This document shows positions 45,626-55,075 of a stretch of 64,000 nucleotides of DNA, one piece after another. This DNA is from Marinobacter nanhaiticus D15-8W (GTDB taxonomy: Bacteria > Pseudomonadota > Gammaproteobacteria > Pseudomonadales > Oleiphilaceae): assembly GCF_036511935.1 (NCBI RefSeq), contig NZ_AP028878.1, positions 1,736,001-1,800,000 on the forward strand, written 5' to 3'. The position numbers and the translations under genes were made by a program. The notes under the pieces were generated by a model, which had not been told where the DNA came from, made no database searches, and saw only the letters and a program-made list of their open reading frames with translations. Within the stretch, counting starts at the first letter, position 1. Every line of letters begins with the position of its first letter.

Positions 45626-46401
45626 TGGCAGCCCGTGCGATCTGGAAAGGTGTTGTGCGCTTCAAGAGCATTGCCGTGCCGGTCAAGCTCTATTCTGCGG
45701 TGGCCGACCGCACGGTTCATTTCCGTCTGCTGCACAGCAAGGATCACCAGCCGGTCAAGCAAACCATGATCAATCCTGAGACTGAAGATGTGATTTCCCG
45801 GGATGAGATGCTGCGGGCCTACCGCACCGGCGAGGGCGAGGAGGTACTGTTCAAACCTTCGGAGCTGGACGATCTGCAGCCGGAACCGTCCCGGGACATC
45901 GAAGTGCTGCGTTTCTATCCGCCGCGCGTGATCGACCATCGATGGTATGACCGACCCTACTACCTGGGGCCTGATGGCGACGAAACAGCGTATTTTGCAC
46001 TTACGGAAGCACTGGAGAGTGCGGATCAGGAGGGCTTGGCGCGTTGGGTGATGCGCAAAAAGGAGTATGTCGGGGCACTGCGTCTTTACGAAGGCTATCC
46101 GATGCTGATGACCCTGCGCTATGCCGATCGGGTGATCTCGGCCGATGAGCTCAAGGCACCGGGCGGCAAGGCACTGGATGGCCGGGAACTGGACATGGCC
46201 CAAGAGCTTATCGGCATGCTCGATGCTTCCTTTACGCCGGAAGACTACCCGAACGAGTACCGGGAACGGGTACTCGAAATGATCGAGAAGAAGCGCAAGG
46301 GCGGTAAGGTCAAGCGCCCGCCGGCCAAGCGGGAGAAAGCCTCGGAAGATCTTTCCGGCGCCCTGGAGGCAAGCCTGAAGAGGATGAAGGATGGCAGCTA
46401 A
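45625..46401 (+). CDS. ku: Ku protein 1
   Basis: 258-residue bacterial Ku. MAARAIWKGVVRFKSIAVPVKLYSA opens the ring-forming core, and later GEEVLFKPSELDDL, WVMRKKEYVGALR and the C-terminal basic tail (KKRKGGKVKRPPAKREK) are typical. Ku binds DNA ends as a ring and recruits LigD. The ATG at 45625 shares its A with the stop of the zinc-finger gene. It overlaps ku2 by 11 bp. The core retains the standard length; the basic tail is short. Confidence 0.92.
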   Translation: MAARAIWKGVVRFKSIAVPVKLYSAVADRTVHFRLLHSKDHQPVKQTMINPETEDVISRDEMLRAYRTGEGEEVLFKPSELDDLQPEPSRDIEVLRFYPPRVIDHRWYDRPYYLGPDGDETAYFALTEALESADQEGLARWVMRKKEYVGALRLYEGYPMLMTLRYADRVISADELKAPGGKALDGRELDMAQELIGMLDASFTPEDYPNEYRERVLEMIEKKRKGGKVKRPPAKREKASEDLSGALEASLKRMKDGS

Positions 46402-47509
46402 ACGGGCGTCTAATCAGAAGGCCGGGAAAGAGGAACAGGAAGACAACGCGCAGCCTTTCCAGCCGAGTCCCTTCTGGTCGGGGGTGATCTCTTTTGGCCT
46501 GGTGAGCCTGCCGGTCAGCCTGTTCCCGGCTAACCGTGGCCGACCGCTATCTTTACATATGGTGGATCAGGACGGTATGCCCCTGCGTCGGCGCTATTTC
46601 TGTGAGAAGGAGCATCGGGTTCTGGAGAACGAAGATCTGGTGCGGGGTTACCCGATCGAGAAAGACAAGTTCGTCATCATCCACGACGAAGACCTTGAGG
46701 CCGTGGCGCCGGAGAAGAGTCGGGAAATCGACCTGCGCCGATTCGTGCCGCTGGATGACATCAACCCGGTCTATTTCGAGCGAGGCTACTACCTCACGCC
46801 CAACTCCGGCGCCACCAAGCCTTACCGGCTGCTGGCCCGCAGCATGGCCCAGAAGAAGCGGGCTGGCGTGGCGACATTCGTCATGCGGGGCAAGGAATAC
46901 ATTATCGCGATCATTTCGGAGAAAGGCCTCTTGCGCGCCGAGACCCTCCGCTTCCAGGATGAGATCCGGTCGCCGGCGGATATCGGATTGCCTGAGTTGG
47001 AAAAGGCAGACCGCAAGCAGGTCAGCCAGATGACCCGGGCCATGAAGTCCCTGTCGACCAAGACGCTCGACCAAGATCTGCTACGGGACCGTGAGACCGA
47101 GCGCATCTTCAAGCGTATCGACAAGAAACTTTCTGCGGGAGAAGACGTGGTCCAGTTGCCAGAGGAAGTTGAGGATACCCCTGAGGAGGAAGGCCAGGTC
47201 GTGGACCTGATGCAGGTGCTCAAGCAGCGCCTGCAGGGCAAGGATCCGGGCGCTTCATCCGCGGAAAAGCGAGCACAATCCAAAGGACGTGGGTCACGCA
47301 AAGCTAACGGTAGTGAAAAGAAGGGTAGTGAAAACAGGAATAGTGGACAGAAGACAGCCAACAAGAGCCGGTCGGGCAAATCCCGGCAGAAGGAACTAGA
47401 GGCGCTTTCCCGTAATGAGCTCTACCAGCGCGCCCAGGACCAGTCGATTTCAGGGCGCAGCCACATGTCCAAGCAGGAACTCGTCGACGCGTTGCAGAAA
47501 GCCAGCTAG
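46391..47509 (+). CDS. Ku protein 2 with extended C-terminal SAP-like tail
   Basis: 372 residues, a second Ku with low similarity to the first. The core begins PFWSGVISFGLVSLPVSLFPA and has the Cys-containing RRYFCEKEHRVLE and the VMRGKEYIIAI motif. After about residue 290 the protein has a long Lys/Ser/Arg-rich low-complexity linker (GSRKANGSEKKGSENRNSG) and ends in a helical LEALSRNELYQRAQDQSISG segment with the pattern of a SAP/Rho-N type DNA-binding domain. Tandem ku genes suggest a heterodimer, as proposed for rhizobial multi-Ku sets. The start overlaps ku1, so the two are translationally coupled. Confidence 0.9.
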   Translation: MAAKRASNQKAGKEEQEDNAQPFQPSPFWSGVISFGLVSLPVSLFPANRGRPLSLHMVDQDGMPLRRRYFCEKEHRVLENEDLVRGYPIEKDKFVIIHDEDLEAVAPEKSREIDLRRFVPLDDINPVYFERGYYLTPNSGATKPYRLLARSMAQKKRAGVATFVMRGKEYIIAIISEKGLLRAETLRFQDEIRSPADIGLPELEKADRKQVSQMTRAMKSLSTKTLDQDLLRDRETERIFKRIDKKLSAGEDVVQLPEEVEDTPEEEGQVVDLMQVLKQRLQGKDPGASSAEKRAQSKGRGSRKANGSEKKGSENRNSGQKTANKSRSGKSRQKELEALSRNELYQRAQDQSISGRSHMSKQELVDALQKAS

Positions 47510-47877
47510 GAGGCGCGGTACACGCGTTCGACGTAAGACGCAAGTGCAGTATCGCGGCTTTCAGCTGCGTATTTCCGGCCCCGCGGGGCCCCGCCGGCCA
47601 GTAAAGCCGGCATCCGCACATACTGTGCGGCGCCTGCAGAGCAATGCAGGCATGCTCTAGATGTCCCTTAAAACGAGAATCAGCCAGACGACGGATTGGC
47701 TGCTGACATCTCGAAGTCTCCGCTGCCGAGCGCCTTTGCGCCGGTAAGCCCGGTGTGAATCTTGTCATCAATCCCGTGCCGTGCGCACGAGGCGTCGCAA
47801 GCCCTTTATGGGGCATTGCCTGTCTCGAAGCCCGTCTGGCGTGCATCACAAAACCTGAGTCAAAAGGAGTGACTGAA
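47510..47877. other. Intergenic region ku2 / katE with hairpin cluster
   Basis: 368 bp with no supported gene. It contains the four-hairpin cluster (47577-47651) and, further on, a possible long stem formed by AGATGTC (47661-47667) and GACATCT (about 47705-47711) enclosing a CAGCCA/TGGCTG hairpin. katE's ribosome site AAAGGAG lies at its end. Confidence 0.5.
47577..47651. repeat. Cluster of four consecutive hairpins
   Basis: Four self-complementary segments follow one another in 75 bp: GGCCCCGCGGGGCC (47577-47590), GCCGGC-cagtaaa-GCCGGC (47593-47611), CCGCACA-tac-TGTGCGG (47614-47630) and GCCTGCA-gagcaa-TGCAGGC (47632-47651). No T-run follows. It may protect the 3' end of the NHEJ mRNA or terminate transcription with help of a factor. 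Confidence 0.65.
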
Positions 47878-49968
47878 ATGGCCGAAAGGTTCACCTACAA
47901 AGATGGCCGCGCGGGAAAAGGCGGCGAATACCACCAGGAAGAGACCGGGGATCAGCATACCCTGACTACCCAGCAGGGCTGTCCGGTCGCTGACGACCAG
48001 AATTCCCTCAGGGCCGGGGCGCGGGGCCCAACCCTCATGGAAGATCACGTGATGCGTGAGAAGATCTTCCACTTCGACCACGAGCGCATTCCGGAGCGTG
48101 TCGTGCATGCCCGGGGCTACGGGGCACATGGCTATTTCGAGAACTATGAGTGCCTGTCCGACATTACCTCGGCGGACCTCTTCCAGCGCCCCGGAGAACA
48201 GACCCCCGTATTTACCCGCTTCTCTACTGTGGCAGGCAACAAGGGCTCGTTCGACCTGGCCCGGGACGTACGGGGTTTTGCTACCAAGTTCTACACCAAA
48301 GAAGGTAACTGGGACCTGGTGGCAAATAACATTCCCGTGTTCTTCATTCAGGACGCTATGAAGTTCCCAGATTTGGTGCACGCGGCAAAGCAGGAGCCGG
48401 ACCGCGCGTTTCCCCAGGCCCAGACCGCTCACGACAACTTCTGGGACTTCTCCACGCTGATGCCGGAAAGCATGCACATGCTCATGTGGATCATGTCTGA
48501 CCGCGCGATTCCCCGCTCTTTCCGATTCATGGAAGGTTTCGGTGTGCACAGCTTCCGTCTGGTCAATGCCCAGGGCGAAATGAAATTCGTGAAGTTCCAC
48601 TGGAAACCCAAGCAGGGGTTGCAATCCGTCGTCTGGAACGAGGCATTGAAGATTAATGGCGCTGATCCCGACTACCATCGCCGGGATCTCTGGCATGCGA
48701 TCCAGAGCGGGGACTATCCGGAATGGGAACTGGGGCTGCAGGTCTTCGACGAAGAGTTTGCAGAGAAGTTTGATTTCGACGTGCTGGACGCCACCAAGAT
48801 TATTCCCGAAGAAGAAGTGCCCGTGCGCAAGGTAGGCAAACTGGTGCTCAACCGGATGGTGGATAACTTCTTCGCCGAGACCGAGCAGGTTGCTTTCTGT
48901 ACCCAGAATATCGTGCCTGGTATCGACCATTCGGACGATCCGCTGCTGCAGGGACGGAATTTTTCCTACCTGGACACCCAGCTCAAACGGTTGGGCGGAC
49001 CCAACTTTACGCAAATCCCCATCAATGCCCCCAAGTGCCCGATGCATCACTTCCAGCAGGACGGCCATATGGCCATGCAGAATCCGATTGGGCGCTCGAA
49101 CTATGAGCCCAACAGTTGGGGCGACGGTGGCGGCCCACGGGAAAATCCGGAAAAGGGTTTCAACACCTATCCCTCCCACGTCGAAGGCGACAAGCAGCGT
49201 GTACGGTCCGAGACCTTTTCTGACCACTACAGTCAGGCCCGGCAGTTCTATAAGAGCCAGACCCAGATTGAGCAGCGTCACATCGCCAACGCCTTTGTCT
49301 TCGAGCTGAGCAAGTGTGAGCGGCTCGATATCCGCGAACGGATGGTGTCGCACCTGCTCAATATCGATGACGACCTGGCCAACGAGGTTGCAAAGGGACT
49401 TGGTCTGGCGGAAATGCCTGAGGCAGCGGAGGCGGCCATGCCCACCCGGCAGGACCTCAAGGAATCGCCTAAGCTCAGCATCCTGCTGAACGGTCCGGAT
49501 AGCTTCAAGGGCCGCAAGGTCGGGCTGTTACTGACCAATGGTGCAGATTCCGGGATCATCGACGGCATGAAACAGGCCATCGAGGATGAAGGCGCCGAGA
49601 TGAAAGTGGTCACTCCAACTATAGGCGGTATCAAGGACAGCGTTGGGCGCCATATTCCGGCGGATGAGAAGCTGGATGGGGGGCCATCGGTGCTCTTCGA
49701 CGCTGTGGTCGTGGTCCCATCGGATGATGAAATAGATATGTTGGCCAAAGATGCTACAGCCCGAGACTTCGTCAACGATGCGTTTTCGCACTGCAAATTC
49801 ATCGGTTACGTATCGCAGGCCAACAAGCTCTTCGCCAGCGCCGGCCTCGACCAGATGCTGGATAAAGGCTGCATTCCGGTCGACGATCCGGCATCGGCCA
49901 AGACCTTCATCGAGGCCTGTCGGAAGCTTCGCTATTGGGAGCGTGAACCGGCCGTGGATCAGTTCTGA
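47878..49968 (+). CDS. katE: Large-subunit catalase (HPII/KatE type)
   Basis: 696-residue heme catalase that splits hydrogen peroxide. The catalytic His is in [15 protein letters not shown], the Asn in [15 protein letters not shown], and the heme-ligand Tyr lies in [18 protein letters not shown]. The C-terminal about 150 residues ([20 protein letters not shown] onward) form the flavodoxin/GATase1-like domain that marks the large-subunit type. Length is slightly below E. coli HPII (753). The ATG at 47878 has AAGGAG 8 nt upstream; an in-frame extension to 47755 is rejected. It follows the NHEJ operon but after 368 bp, and both fit protection in stationary phase. Confidence 0.93.
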   Translation: MAERFTYKDGRAGKGGEYHQEETGDQHTLTTQQGCPVADDQNSLRAGARGPTLMEDHVMREKIFHFDHERIPERVVHARGYGAHGYFENYECLSDITSADLFQRPGEQTPVFTRFSTVAGNKGSFDLARDVRGFATKFYTKEGNWDLVANNIPVFFIQDAMKFPDLVHAAKQEPDRAFPQAQTAHDNFWDFSTLMPESMHMLMWIMSDRAIPRSFRFMEGFGVHSFRLVNAQGEMKFVKFHWKPKQGLQSVVWNEALKINGADPDYHRRDLWHAIQSGDYPEWELGLQVFDEEFAEKFDFDVLDATKIIPEEEVPVRKVGKLVLNRMVDNFFAETEQVAFCTQNIVPGIDHSDDPLLQGRNFSYLDTQLKRLGGPNFTQIPINAPKCPMHHFQQDGHMAMQNPIGRSNYEPNSWGDGGGPRENPEKGFNTYPSHVEGDKQRVRSETFSDHYSQARQFYKSQTQIEQRHIANAFVFELSKCERLDIRERMVSHLLNIDDDLANEVAKGLGLAEMPEAAEAAMPTRQDLKESPKLSILLNGPDSFKGRKVGLLLTNGADSGIIDGMKQAIEDEGAEMKVVTPTIGGIKDSVGRHIPADEKLDGGPSVLFDAVVVVPSDDEIDMLAKDATARDFVNDAFSHCKFIGYVSQANKLFASAGLDQMLDKGCIPVDDPASAKTFIEACRKLRYWEREPAVDQF

Positions 49969-49999
49969 TCAGCGGTTCGGATGAGTGGTTCAAGCGGAT

Positions 50000-50021
50000 C
50001 GGCGCCCCTTAGGCGCCGTTT
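50000..50021. terminator. Intrinsic terminator between katE and the UbiB-like kinase gene
   Basis: CGGCGCC (50000-50006) and GGCGCCG (50012-50018) around a CCTTA loop, followed by TTT. It lies between convergent genes. Confidence 0.7.
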
Positions 50022-50068
50022 CCGCCCCTTCTTCAACGTATGCTGCGGCTAGCCAGGATGGTTCGCGA

Positions 50069-51379
50069 CTAGCCAGAATGATTAAGGTAACGTTGCAGCT
50101 CCGGCCCAAAAGCCGCATGCACGCCCAGCCGCTTCATCATCCAGTAATGGCCGGCGATCAGACGGTCGATAAAGATGCTCTCCACCGGCGGCTTGAAGTA
50201 GTCCAGGTACTTGAACACAGTCGTGGTCTTGGCGGCGACGTGCTTGTGGATCTCGGATTCAGCGAAATTATAGGGCGCGTCGGTGCTGAAGGGCTTAATC
50301 AGGATATCCCTCCACATGGCGTAGTAGGCCTCGTCCACCGCGGGCTGGCTTTCCACCCGGGCCCCGAGGTCGATCAGGTGGCGGTCGAGGGCTTCGTAGT
50401 CCTCGTCCAGGGCGGCGATCAGCGCCTTGCGGTAGGCTTCGACGATCTCCGGCTTGAGCTTCTTGACGCAGCCGAAGTCGTACATGATCAGCGTGCCGTC
50501 CGGTCGGAAAGCAAAATTACCGGCATGGGGATCGCCATGAATGCAGTGGAAGCGGAATAATTGGTCCGCCATGGTGGCGAAGATCCGGGTGCCGATAGCG
50601 TTGACGGTATCCTGGTCGTAGTGCTCCGGGGTGACCTGACTGATGTGGTCGCCCTCCACCAGCTCCAGCGTCAACACGCGGCGGCCGGAATGGCTGTCGA
50701 TAACGCCGGGGATCAGGACGTTCTCATCGTCCTTGTGGAAATCGCGGAACAGCTTGATGTTCCGTGCTTCGTTCTCGTAGTCCAGCTCCTCATGTAAACG
50801 CTCGCGGATCTCGCCGAAGAGCTGGTCCACGCTCTCCTTTGGCATTTTCAGCAGACCGCCAAGCTTCAGGGCAGTCCTTAGCTGGCGCAGGTCTGAATCG
50901 CAGGATTCGTCGACGCCGGGGTACTGCACCTTGACGATCACATCCTCGCCTGAATGCAGCCGTGCGCGATGTACCTGGCCGATGGAGGCTGCGGCGTAGG
51001 GCTTCTCTTGCAGGTACTCGAAGGCTTCTCCCAACGGCTTGCCCAACTCCCGCTCGACCTGCTCGACGATCACATCGAACGGCATGGGCGGGGCTTCTTT
51101 CTGCAGCTTTTGCAGCGCGTCGGAGAATTCCTTGGGCAGGAAATCCTGGGTCTGGGAGGCGATTTGCCCCACCTTCATCACCGCTCCCTTGAGCTCGCCC
51201 AGGGTGTCGGCGATCTGACCGGCCATGCGGGTATAGTTTTCGCTGCGGGCGGCTTCGTCCTCCTCACGCCCCAGGAAGCGGCGCGCCCTCTGGCCCGCAT
51301 ACTGGCCCGCAACCGAAGCGGTCATGCCAGCTAACTTGAAGAAACGGCCCTTGCGTGTGGTGACCGGTTTTTTGGCCAT
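50069..51379 (-). CDS. AarF/ABC1/UbiB-family protein kinase-like protein
   Basis: 436 residues. The KxGQ motif characteristic of the UbiB/ADCK family is in MKVGQIASQ; the Ala-rich nucleotide loop is YAAASIGQVHRA, the binding Lys in VIVKVQYPG, and the catalytic segments FHCIHGDPHAGNF and IMYDFGCVKK. It has no C-terminal membrane anchor, unlike canonical UbiB, so it is likely one of the additional AarF/ABC1 proteins and not the ubiquinone-biosynthesis UbiB itself. It is monocistronic and converges on katE across a terminator. Substrate unknown; a role in quinone or lipid metabolism is the family expectation. Confidence 0.85.
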   Translation of the reverse strand: MAKKPVTTRKGRFFKLAGMTASVAGQYAGQRARRFLGREEDEAARSENYTRMAGQIADTLGELKGAVMKVGQIASQTQDFLPKEFSDALQKLQKEAPPMPFDVIVEQVERELGKPLGEAFEYLQEKPYAAASIGQVHRARLHSGEDVIVKVQYPGVDESCDSDLRQLRTALKLGGLLKMPKESVDQLFGEIRERLHEELDYENEARNIKLFRDFHKDDENVLIPGVIDSHSGRRVLTLELVEGDHISQVTPEHYDQDTVNAIGTRIFATMADQLFRFHCIHGDPHAGNFAFRPDGTLIMYDFGCVKKLKPEIVEAYRKALIAALDEDYEALDRHLIDLGARVESQPAVDEAYYAMWRDILIKPFSTDAPYNFAESEIHKHVAAKTTTVFKYLDYFKPPVESIFIDRLIAGHYWMMKRLGVHAAFGPELQRYLNHSG

Positions 51380-51544
51380 GCGTTATCCCGGAGTGTGTAC
51401 GTGATGATGTTGTCAGACCGTTTGTACGGAGACGACGGGGCTCGGGTTTACTGCTCGATGCCTTAACTGAAGAGAGTTTAACCCGTGGCCCATCCCGTCC
51501 CGAAGGAGCCGACTTTGCATCGGTCGTGAAGAGGTGGCCCTTTG

Positions 51545-52210
51545 TCAGATCACCCGGGTTTCGATCAACAGCTGTTCGTTCAACTGCAGGGACAGTTTCT
51601 GCCCGGGAACGAGGGCTCCCACGCCCTCGGGCGTTCCCGTTAGGATGACGTCGCCGGGCGTCAGCGTGAAATGCTCGCTGATATGAGCGATCAGCGGAAC
51701 GATGGGGAGCAGCATATCCCAGGAAGACCCGTTCTGCTGACGGTGGTCGTCAATGTCCAGTGCAAAGGTAATCGCTTCGTCGAGGTGGATCGCCTTCGCC
51801 GGTACGAAGGGCGAGAGCGGGCAGGCGCCATCGAAGGCCTTGGCCCGTTCCCACGGGTGCCCGTCGGCCTTGAGCTGGCTTTGGACGTCGCGCAGGGTCA
51901 GGTCCAGGGCGAGGCCATAACCAATGATGGCTTCCCGTACCTCGTCCTCGTAAGCATCGGTGAGCGGTTTGTCGATCAGAATGGCCAGCTCGGTCTCGAA
52001 ATGGACTTCACCGCGGCCCTGGGGCAGGCGGATGGGTTCTTCCATAACCTTTGCCGCCGTGGCCGGCTTCATGAACAGTAGTGGCGTATCGGGGACAGGA
52101 TTATCCAGTTCCCTGGCGTGAGCCGCATAATTGCGACCCACGCACACAATCTTGCCGAGTGGCAGTTCTATCGGATTACCGGTGTGCCAGAAGTGCTGGT
52201 AGCCGTGCAT
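51545..52210 (-). CDS. Fumarylacetoacetate hydrolase-family protein (YcgM-like)
   Basis: 221 residues. LGKIVCVGRNYAAHAREL, LFMKPATA, EVHFETELAILI (metal-binding Glu pair) and GDVILTGTPEGVG are family motifs. Size and start resemble E. coli YcgM and acylpyruvate hydrolases, which cleave small diketo or oxo acids with a divalent metal. The ATG at 52210 gives the start MHGYQHFW seen in YcgM-like proteins; an upstream start at 52258 is rejected. It follows apt by 63 bp and could be read from the azgA-apt transcript. Substrate unknown. Confidence 0.85.
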   Translation of the reverse strand: MHGYQHFWHTGNPIELPLGKIVCVGRNYAAHARELDNPVPDTPLLFMKPATAAKVMEEPIRLPQGRGEVHFETELAILIDKPLTDAYEDEVREAIIGYGLALDLTLRDVQSQLKADGHPWERAKAFDGACPLSPFVPAKAIHLDEAITFALDIDDHRQQNGSSWDMLLPIVPLIAHISEHFTLTPGDVILTGTPEGVGALVPGQKLSLQLNEQLLIETRVI

Positions 52211-52273
52211 GGTACGCGTCGTCCCTGGAGAGAAGAGGTCTTGGTCAAACCTTGCCACTGCTGGCGAACGGAA

Positions 52274-52816
52274 TCAATCGCCTTCGAACTGACAGACCGT
52301 GTAGACCTGCAGACCCTCGTCCCGCAGCTTCTGTGACCCGCCCAGGTCCGGCAGATCGATCATGGCGGCGACTTCCAGTATCTCGGCGCCAATACGCCGG
52401 ATCAAGCGTGAAGCGGCTAGCATCGTGCCGCCGGTGGCAATCAGGTCATCCACCAGCACGACCTTGTCTCCGGGCTTGAACGCATCCTTGTGGAGTTCGA
52501 CGGACGCCGTGCCGTACTCGAGTTGATAATCTTCCACCAGCGTGTCAAACGGCAGTTTGCCTTTCTTGCGCACCAGCACCAGGCTGGCATTCAGCTCGTA
52601 AGCGAGGGCGGAGCCAATAATGAAGCCGCGGGCATCGACGGCGGCGACGGCATCGATTTCGTGACCGTGGTAACGGTGTACAAAGGCATCGATCAGCTTG
52701 CGAAAGGCCGTGCGGTCCTGCAGGACCGTGGTGATGTCGCGAAACTGTACACCCGGCTTGGGCCAGTCGGGCACGGTGCGGATGGCTTTCTTGATGCTTT
52801 CGGAAAAGTAGTCCAT
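52274..52816 (-). CDS. apt: Adenine phosphoribosyltransferase
   Basis: 180-residue enzyme converting adenine and PRPP to AMP. The PRPP-binding motif is [14 protein letters not shown], and the adenine-side motifs are [18 protein letters not shown] and [16 protein letters not shown]. The whole length fits Apt (about 180). It follows the adenine/guanine permease gene, so uptake and salvage are joined in one operon. A perfect 28-bp palindrome lies in the 48-bp gap to azgA. Confidence 0.95.
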   Translation of the reverse strand: MDYFSESIKKAIRTVPDWPKPGVQFRDITTVLQDRTAFRKLIDAFVHRYHGHEIDAVAAVDARGFIIGSALAYELNASLVLVRKKGKLPFDTLVEDYQLEYGTASVELHKDAFKPGDKVVLVDDLIATGGTMLAASRLIRRIGAEILEVAAMIDLPDLGGSQKLRDEGLQVYTVCQFEGD

Positions 52817-52833
52817 GGGGTCAGGCCTCGGTC

Positions 52834-52861
52834 GGGTGGCGCAGGCTAGCCTGCGCCACCC
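52834..52861. repeat. Perfect 28-bp palindrome between azgA and apt
   Basis: GGGTGGCGCAGGCT and its exact complement meet without a gap, so an RNA hairpin of at least 12 base pairs is expected between the two cotranscribed genes. It lies 3 bp after the azgA stop. No T-run follows, so it is more likely an mRNA processing or stability element than a full terminator. Confidence 0.75.
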
Positions 52862-52864
52862 GGT

Positions 52865-54160
52865 TTATTCGCTCAGGAAGATGAATTTGAGGATGAAGAT
52901 GATGGCAATGATTACCACGCTGGCGTTCAGGTGGGACCACCGGCCGCTCAGCGCCTTGAGCACCGCATAGGTGATGAAGCCCAGCGCGATACCGTTGGCA
53001 ATGGAGAACGTCAGCGGCATCATTAACGCGGTCACCACGGCGGGTGCGGCGTCCGTGACGTCATCCCAGTCGATCAGTTTCAGGCCGCTGGTCATCAGCA
53101 CCGCGACGTAGAGTAGAGCCGGCGCCGTAGCATAGGCCGGGATGATGCTGGCAATCGGCGACAGCAGCAGACATGCCAGGAACAGGATAGCGACCACAAC
53201 CGCCGTTAGCCCGGTCCGGCCGCCGGCGGAGATCCCGGCGGTGGACTCGATATAACTGGTCGTCGTGGAGGTGCCGAGTGCCGCACCGGACATGGTGGCC
53301 ACGGAATCCGACATGAGCGCCTTGCCCAGGCGCGGCAGCTTACCGTCCTTGTCCAGCAGGCCGCCGCGTTGAGCGGCACCAATCAGGGTGCCGGACGTGT
53401 CGAACAGGTCGACGAACAGGAACGCGAAGACGATGCTGATCATGCCGACGTTCAGTGCGCCGGCGATGTCCAGTTGCAGGAAGGTAGGAGCCAGGCTGGG
53501 CGGAGCGGAAACGAAGCCTTCGTACTTCACCAGGCCCAACATCATGGCGATCACGGTAACGGCGATGATACCGATCATCACCGCCCCAGTAATCTGTCGG
53601 TAGGACAGCGCACAGATCAAGGCAAAACCGCCAAAAAAGAGCAGGGCTTCGGCTGCCTTTACTTCACCCAAACCTACCAACGTTGCCGGATGATCGACAA
53701 CGATGCCGGCATTCTTAAAGGCGATCAGCGCCAGGAAGAAACCAATACCTGCGGAAATGCCGAAGCGCAGGGACAAGGGGATGCTGTTGATGATCCACTC
53801 GCGCACCTTGAAGATGCTGAGCAGGAAGAAAATCAGGCCGGACAGGAAGACGGCGCCAAGCGCCACCTGCCAGCTGTAACCCATGCTGCCGACGACCGTG
53901 AAGGCGAAGAAGGCGTTGAGACCCATCCCCGGCGCCAACGCAATCGGATAGTTCGCCCATAGTCCCATGATCAGGGTGCCGATGGTCGCGGCAAGACAGG
54001 TCGCTACGAAGACCGCGCCAAAATCCATGCCCGTAGCCGACAGGATGCTGGGGTTGACCACGATGATGTAGGCCATCGTGAGGAATGTGGTGATGCCTGC
54101 GATGACCTCCCGGCGCACATCCGTGCCGTTGGCCTGGAGTTTGAAGAATTTGTCGAGCAT
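52865..54160 (-). CDS. AzgA-type adenine/guanine (NCS2) permease
   Basis: 431 residues with about 12-14 membrane helices. The AzgA/AdeP family signature MAYIIVVNPSILSATGMD appears near the start, and GMGLNAFFAF, GISAGIGFFLALIAFKNAGI and FVDLFDTSGTLIGAAQRGG are family motifs. The permease takes up adenine, guanine or hypoxanthine with protons. It forms an operon with apt. A candidate promoter lies at 54205-54234. Confidence 0.92.
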   Translation of the reverse strand: MLDKFFKLQANGTDVRREVIAGITTFLTMAYIIVVNPSILSATGMDFGAVFVATCLAATIGTLIMGLWANYPIALAPGMGLNAFFAFTVVGSMGYSWQVALGAVFLSGLIFFLLSIFKVREWIINSIPLSLRFGISAGIGFFLALIAFKNAGIVVDHPATLVGLGEVKAAEALLFFGGFALICALSYRQITGAVMIGIIAVTVIAMMLGLVKYEGFVSAPPSLAPTFLQLDIAGALNVGMISIVFAFLFVDLFDTSGTLIGAAQRGGLLDKDGKLPRLGKALMSDSVATMSGAALGTSTTTSYIESTAGISAGGRTGLTAVVVAILFLACLLLSPIASIIPAYATAPALLYVAVLMTSGLKLIDWDDVTDAAPAVVTALMMPLTFSIANGIALGFITYAVLKALSGRWSHLNASVVIIAIIFILKFIFLSE

Positions 54161-54514
54161 GGGTCTGCCTTAAATGAGTGAAAGCAAATTCAGGTTTGGG
54201 AATTCTTATACTCAAAATGAGGTGCAAATCTTAACGGCCACGCGGGCTGAGGCCAAGAAAAGACCCGGCAAAGCGGGTGGCTATTGCAGCTTTTAACGCT
54301 TTTGTGCACCGCGCCAACTCATTCTTTCCCGCCTGGAGATAAAAAAATGTAAAAGCCGGACATCCCGTGAATCCTTGCCCGTAGCTCATACGTAACGAAT
54401 TGCGATGGTCGACGGGCAACAGTCCCGCGCCCTTTCGAGATAGCGACTTTCCGACGCCCTATACTCTTCCCGGTAGGGGCAATCAGATCGCCACCTGAGC
54501 GAAGGAGCAAAGGA
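54161..54514. other. Divergent intergenic region azgA / BLUF gene
   Basis: 354 bp. It contains the azgA promoter candidate (54205-54234) and a possible -10 TATACT (54460-54465) for the BLUF gene. No purine riboswitch core or gene can be recognised. Confidence 0.5.
54205..54234 (-). promoter_or_regulatory. Candidate sigma-70 promoter of azgA-apt
   Basis: On the minus strand TTAAGA (-35, 54229-54234) and TATAAG (-10, 54205-54210) are 18 bp apart and lie 45 bp upstream of the azgA start. Match to consensus is 4/6 and 5/6. Confidence 0.45.
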
Positions 54515-55075
54515 ATGGGACTGATCAGACTGGTATACGCCAGCGAAGCAACGTTCGCCGAACAGCCCGACGAACAGGGTATCGAGCCTCATGTCGGCCG
54601 TATCCTGATGGCATCTCGCCGCAATAATCCGACCCTCGGCCTGGTGGGCGGGCTCTATTACGGTGACGGCCACTTCTTCCAGTGTCTCGAGGGCGAATCT
54701 GGCAAGGTCCACGACCTCTACAACCGCATCCGCGATGATGATCGCCATCGCAAGGTCACCCTCCTGCTTGAGGAGCCGATCGATGATTACGCCTTCGAGG
54801 ACTGGTCCATGAAGTATGTGCCCCTTGAGACGTCGGTCACATCCTTCCTCAACCAGCGTGGTCTGGAGAGCTTCGATCCGTTTGCTTTCGATGCCGCAAC
54901 GACCCGGGCGATGGTACATCTGATGCGCAGGGAATCAGACCGTGCGCCGACGATGGGGGCTGCCAAAAGCCTGGCTGCCGACAGCGCTCCCGCAGGAATG
55001 GCGCGTGCGGGGTTGGTTGCCGTAGCCGTCGTTATCGTCGTGGTCGCTATCGCGGCGAGCTGGTTTCTTGTCTAG
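54515..55075 (+). CDS. Membrane-anchored BLUF photoreceptor
   Basis: 186 residues. The BLUF flavin domain covers about 1-125 and retains the key residues of AppA-type sensors: Tyr8 (LIRLVYASE), Asn38 (SRRNNPT), Gln56 (GHFFQCLEGE), Trp97 and Met99 (EDWSMKYVP). It senses blue light through FAD. After a short linker the protein ends in one strong membrane helix (AVAVVIVVVAIAASWFLV), unusual for short BLUF proteins, which normally are soluble. No effector domain is present. GAAGGAG lies before the ATG. Its 3' end overlaps the convergent DUF2238 gene by 4 bp. Confidence 0.88.
   Translation: MGLIRLVYASEATFAEQPDEQGIEPHVGRILMASRRNNPTLGLVGGLYYGDGHFFQCLEGESGKVHDLYNRIRDDDRHRKVTLLLEEPIDDYAFEDWSMKYVPLETSVTSFLNQRGLESFDPFAFDAATTRAMVHLMRRESDRAPTMGAAKSLAADSAPAGMARAGLVAVAVVIVVVAIAASWFLV

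Noticed and set aside
54161..54514. Possible purine riboswitch before azgA
   Set aside because: The region upstream of azgA was read for the three-way junction core of purine riboswitches and none was found; a plain promoter candidate explains it.
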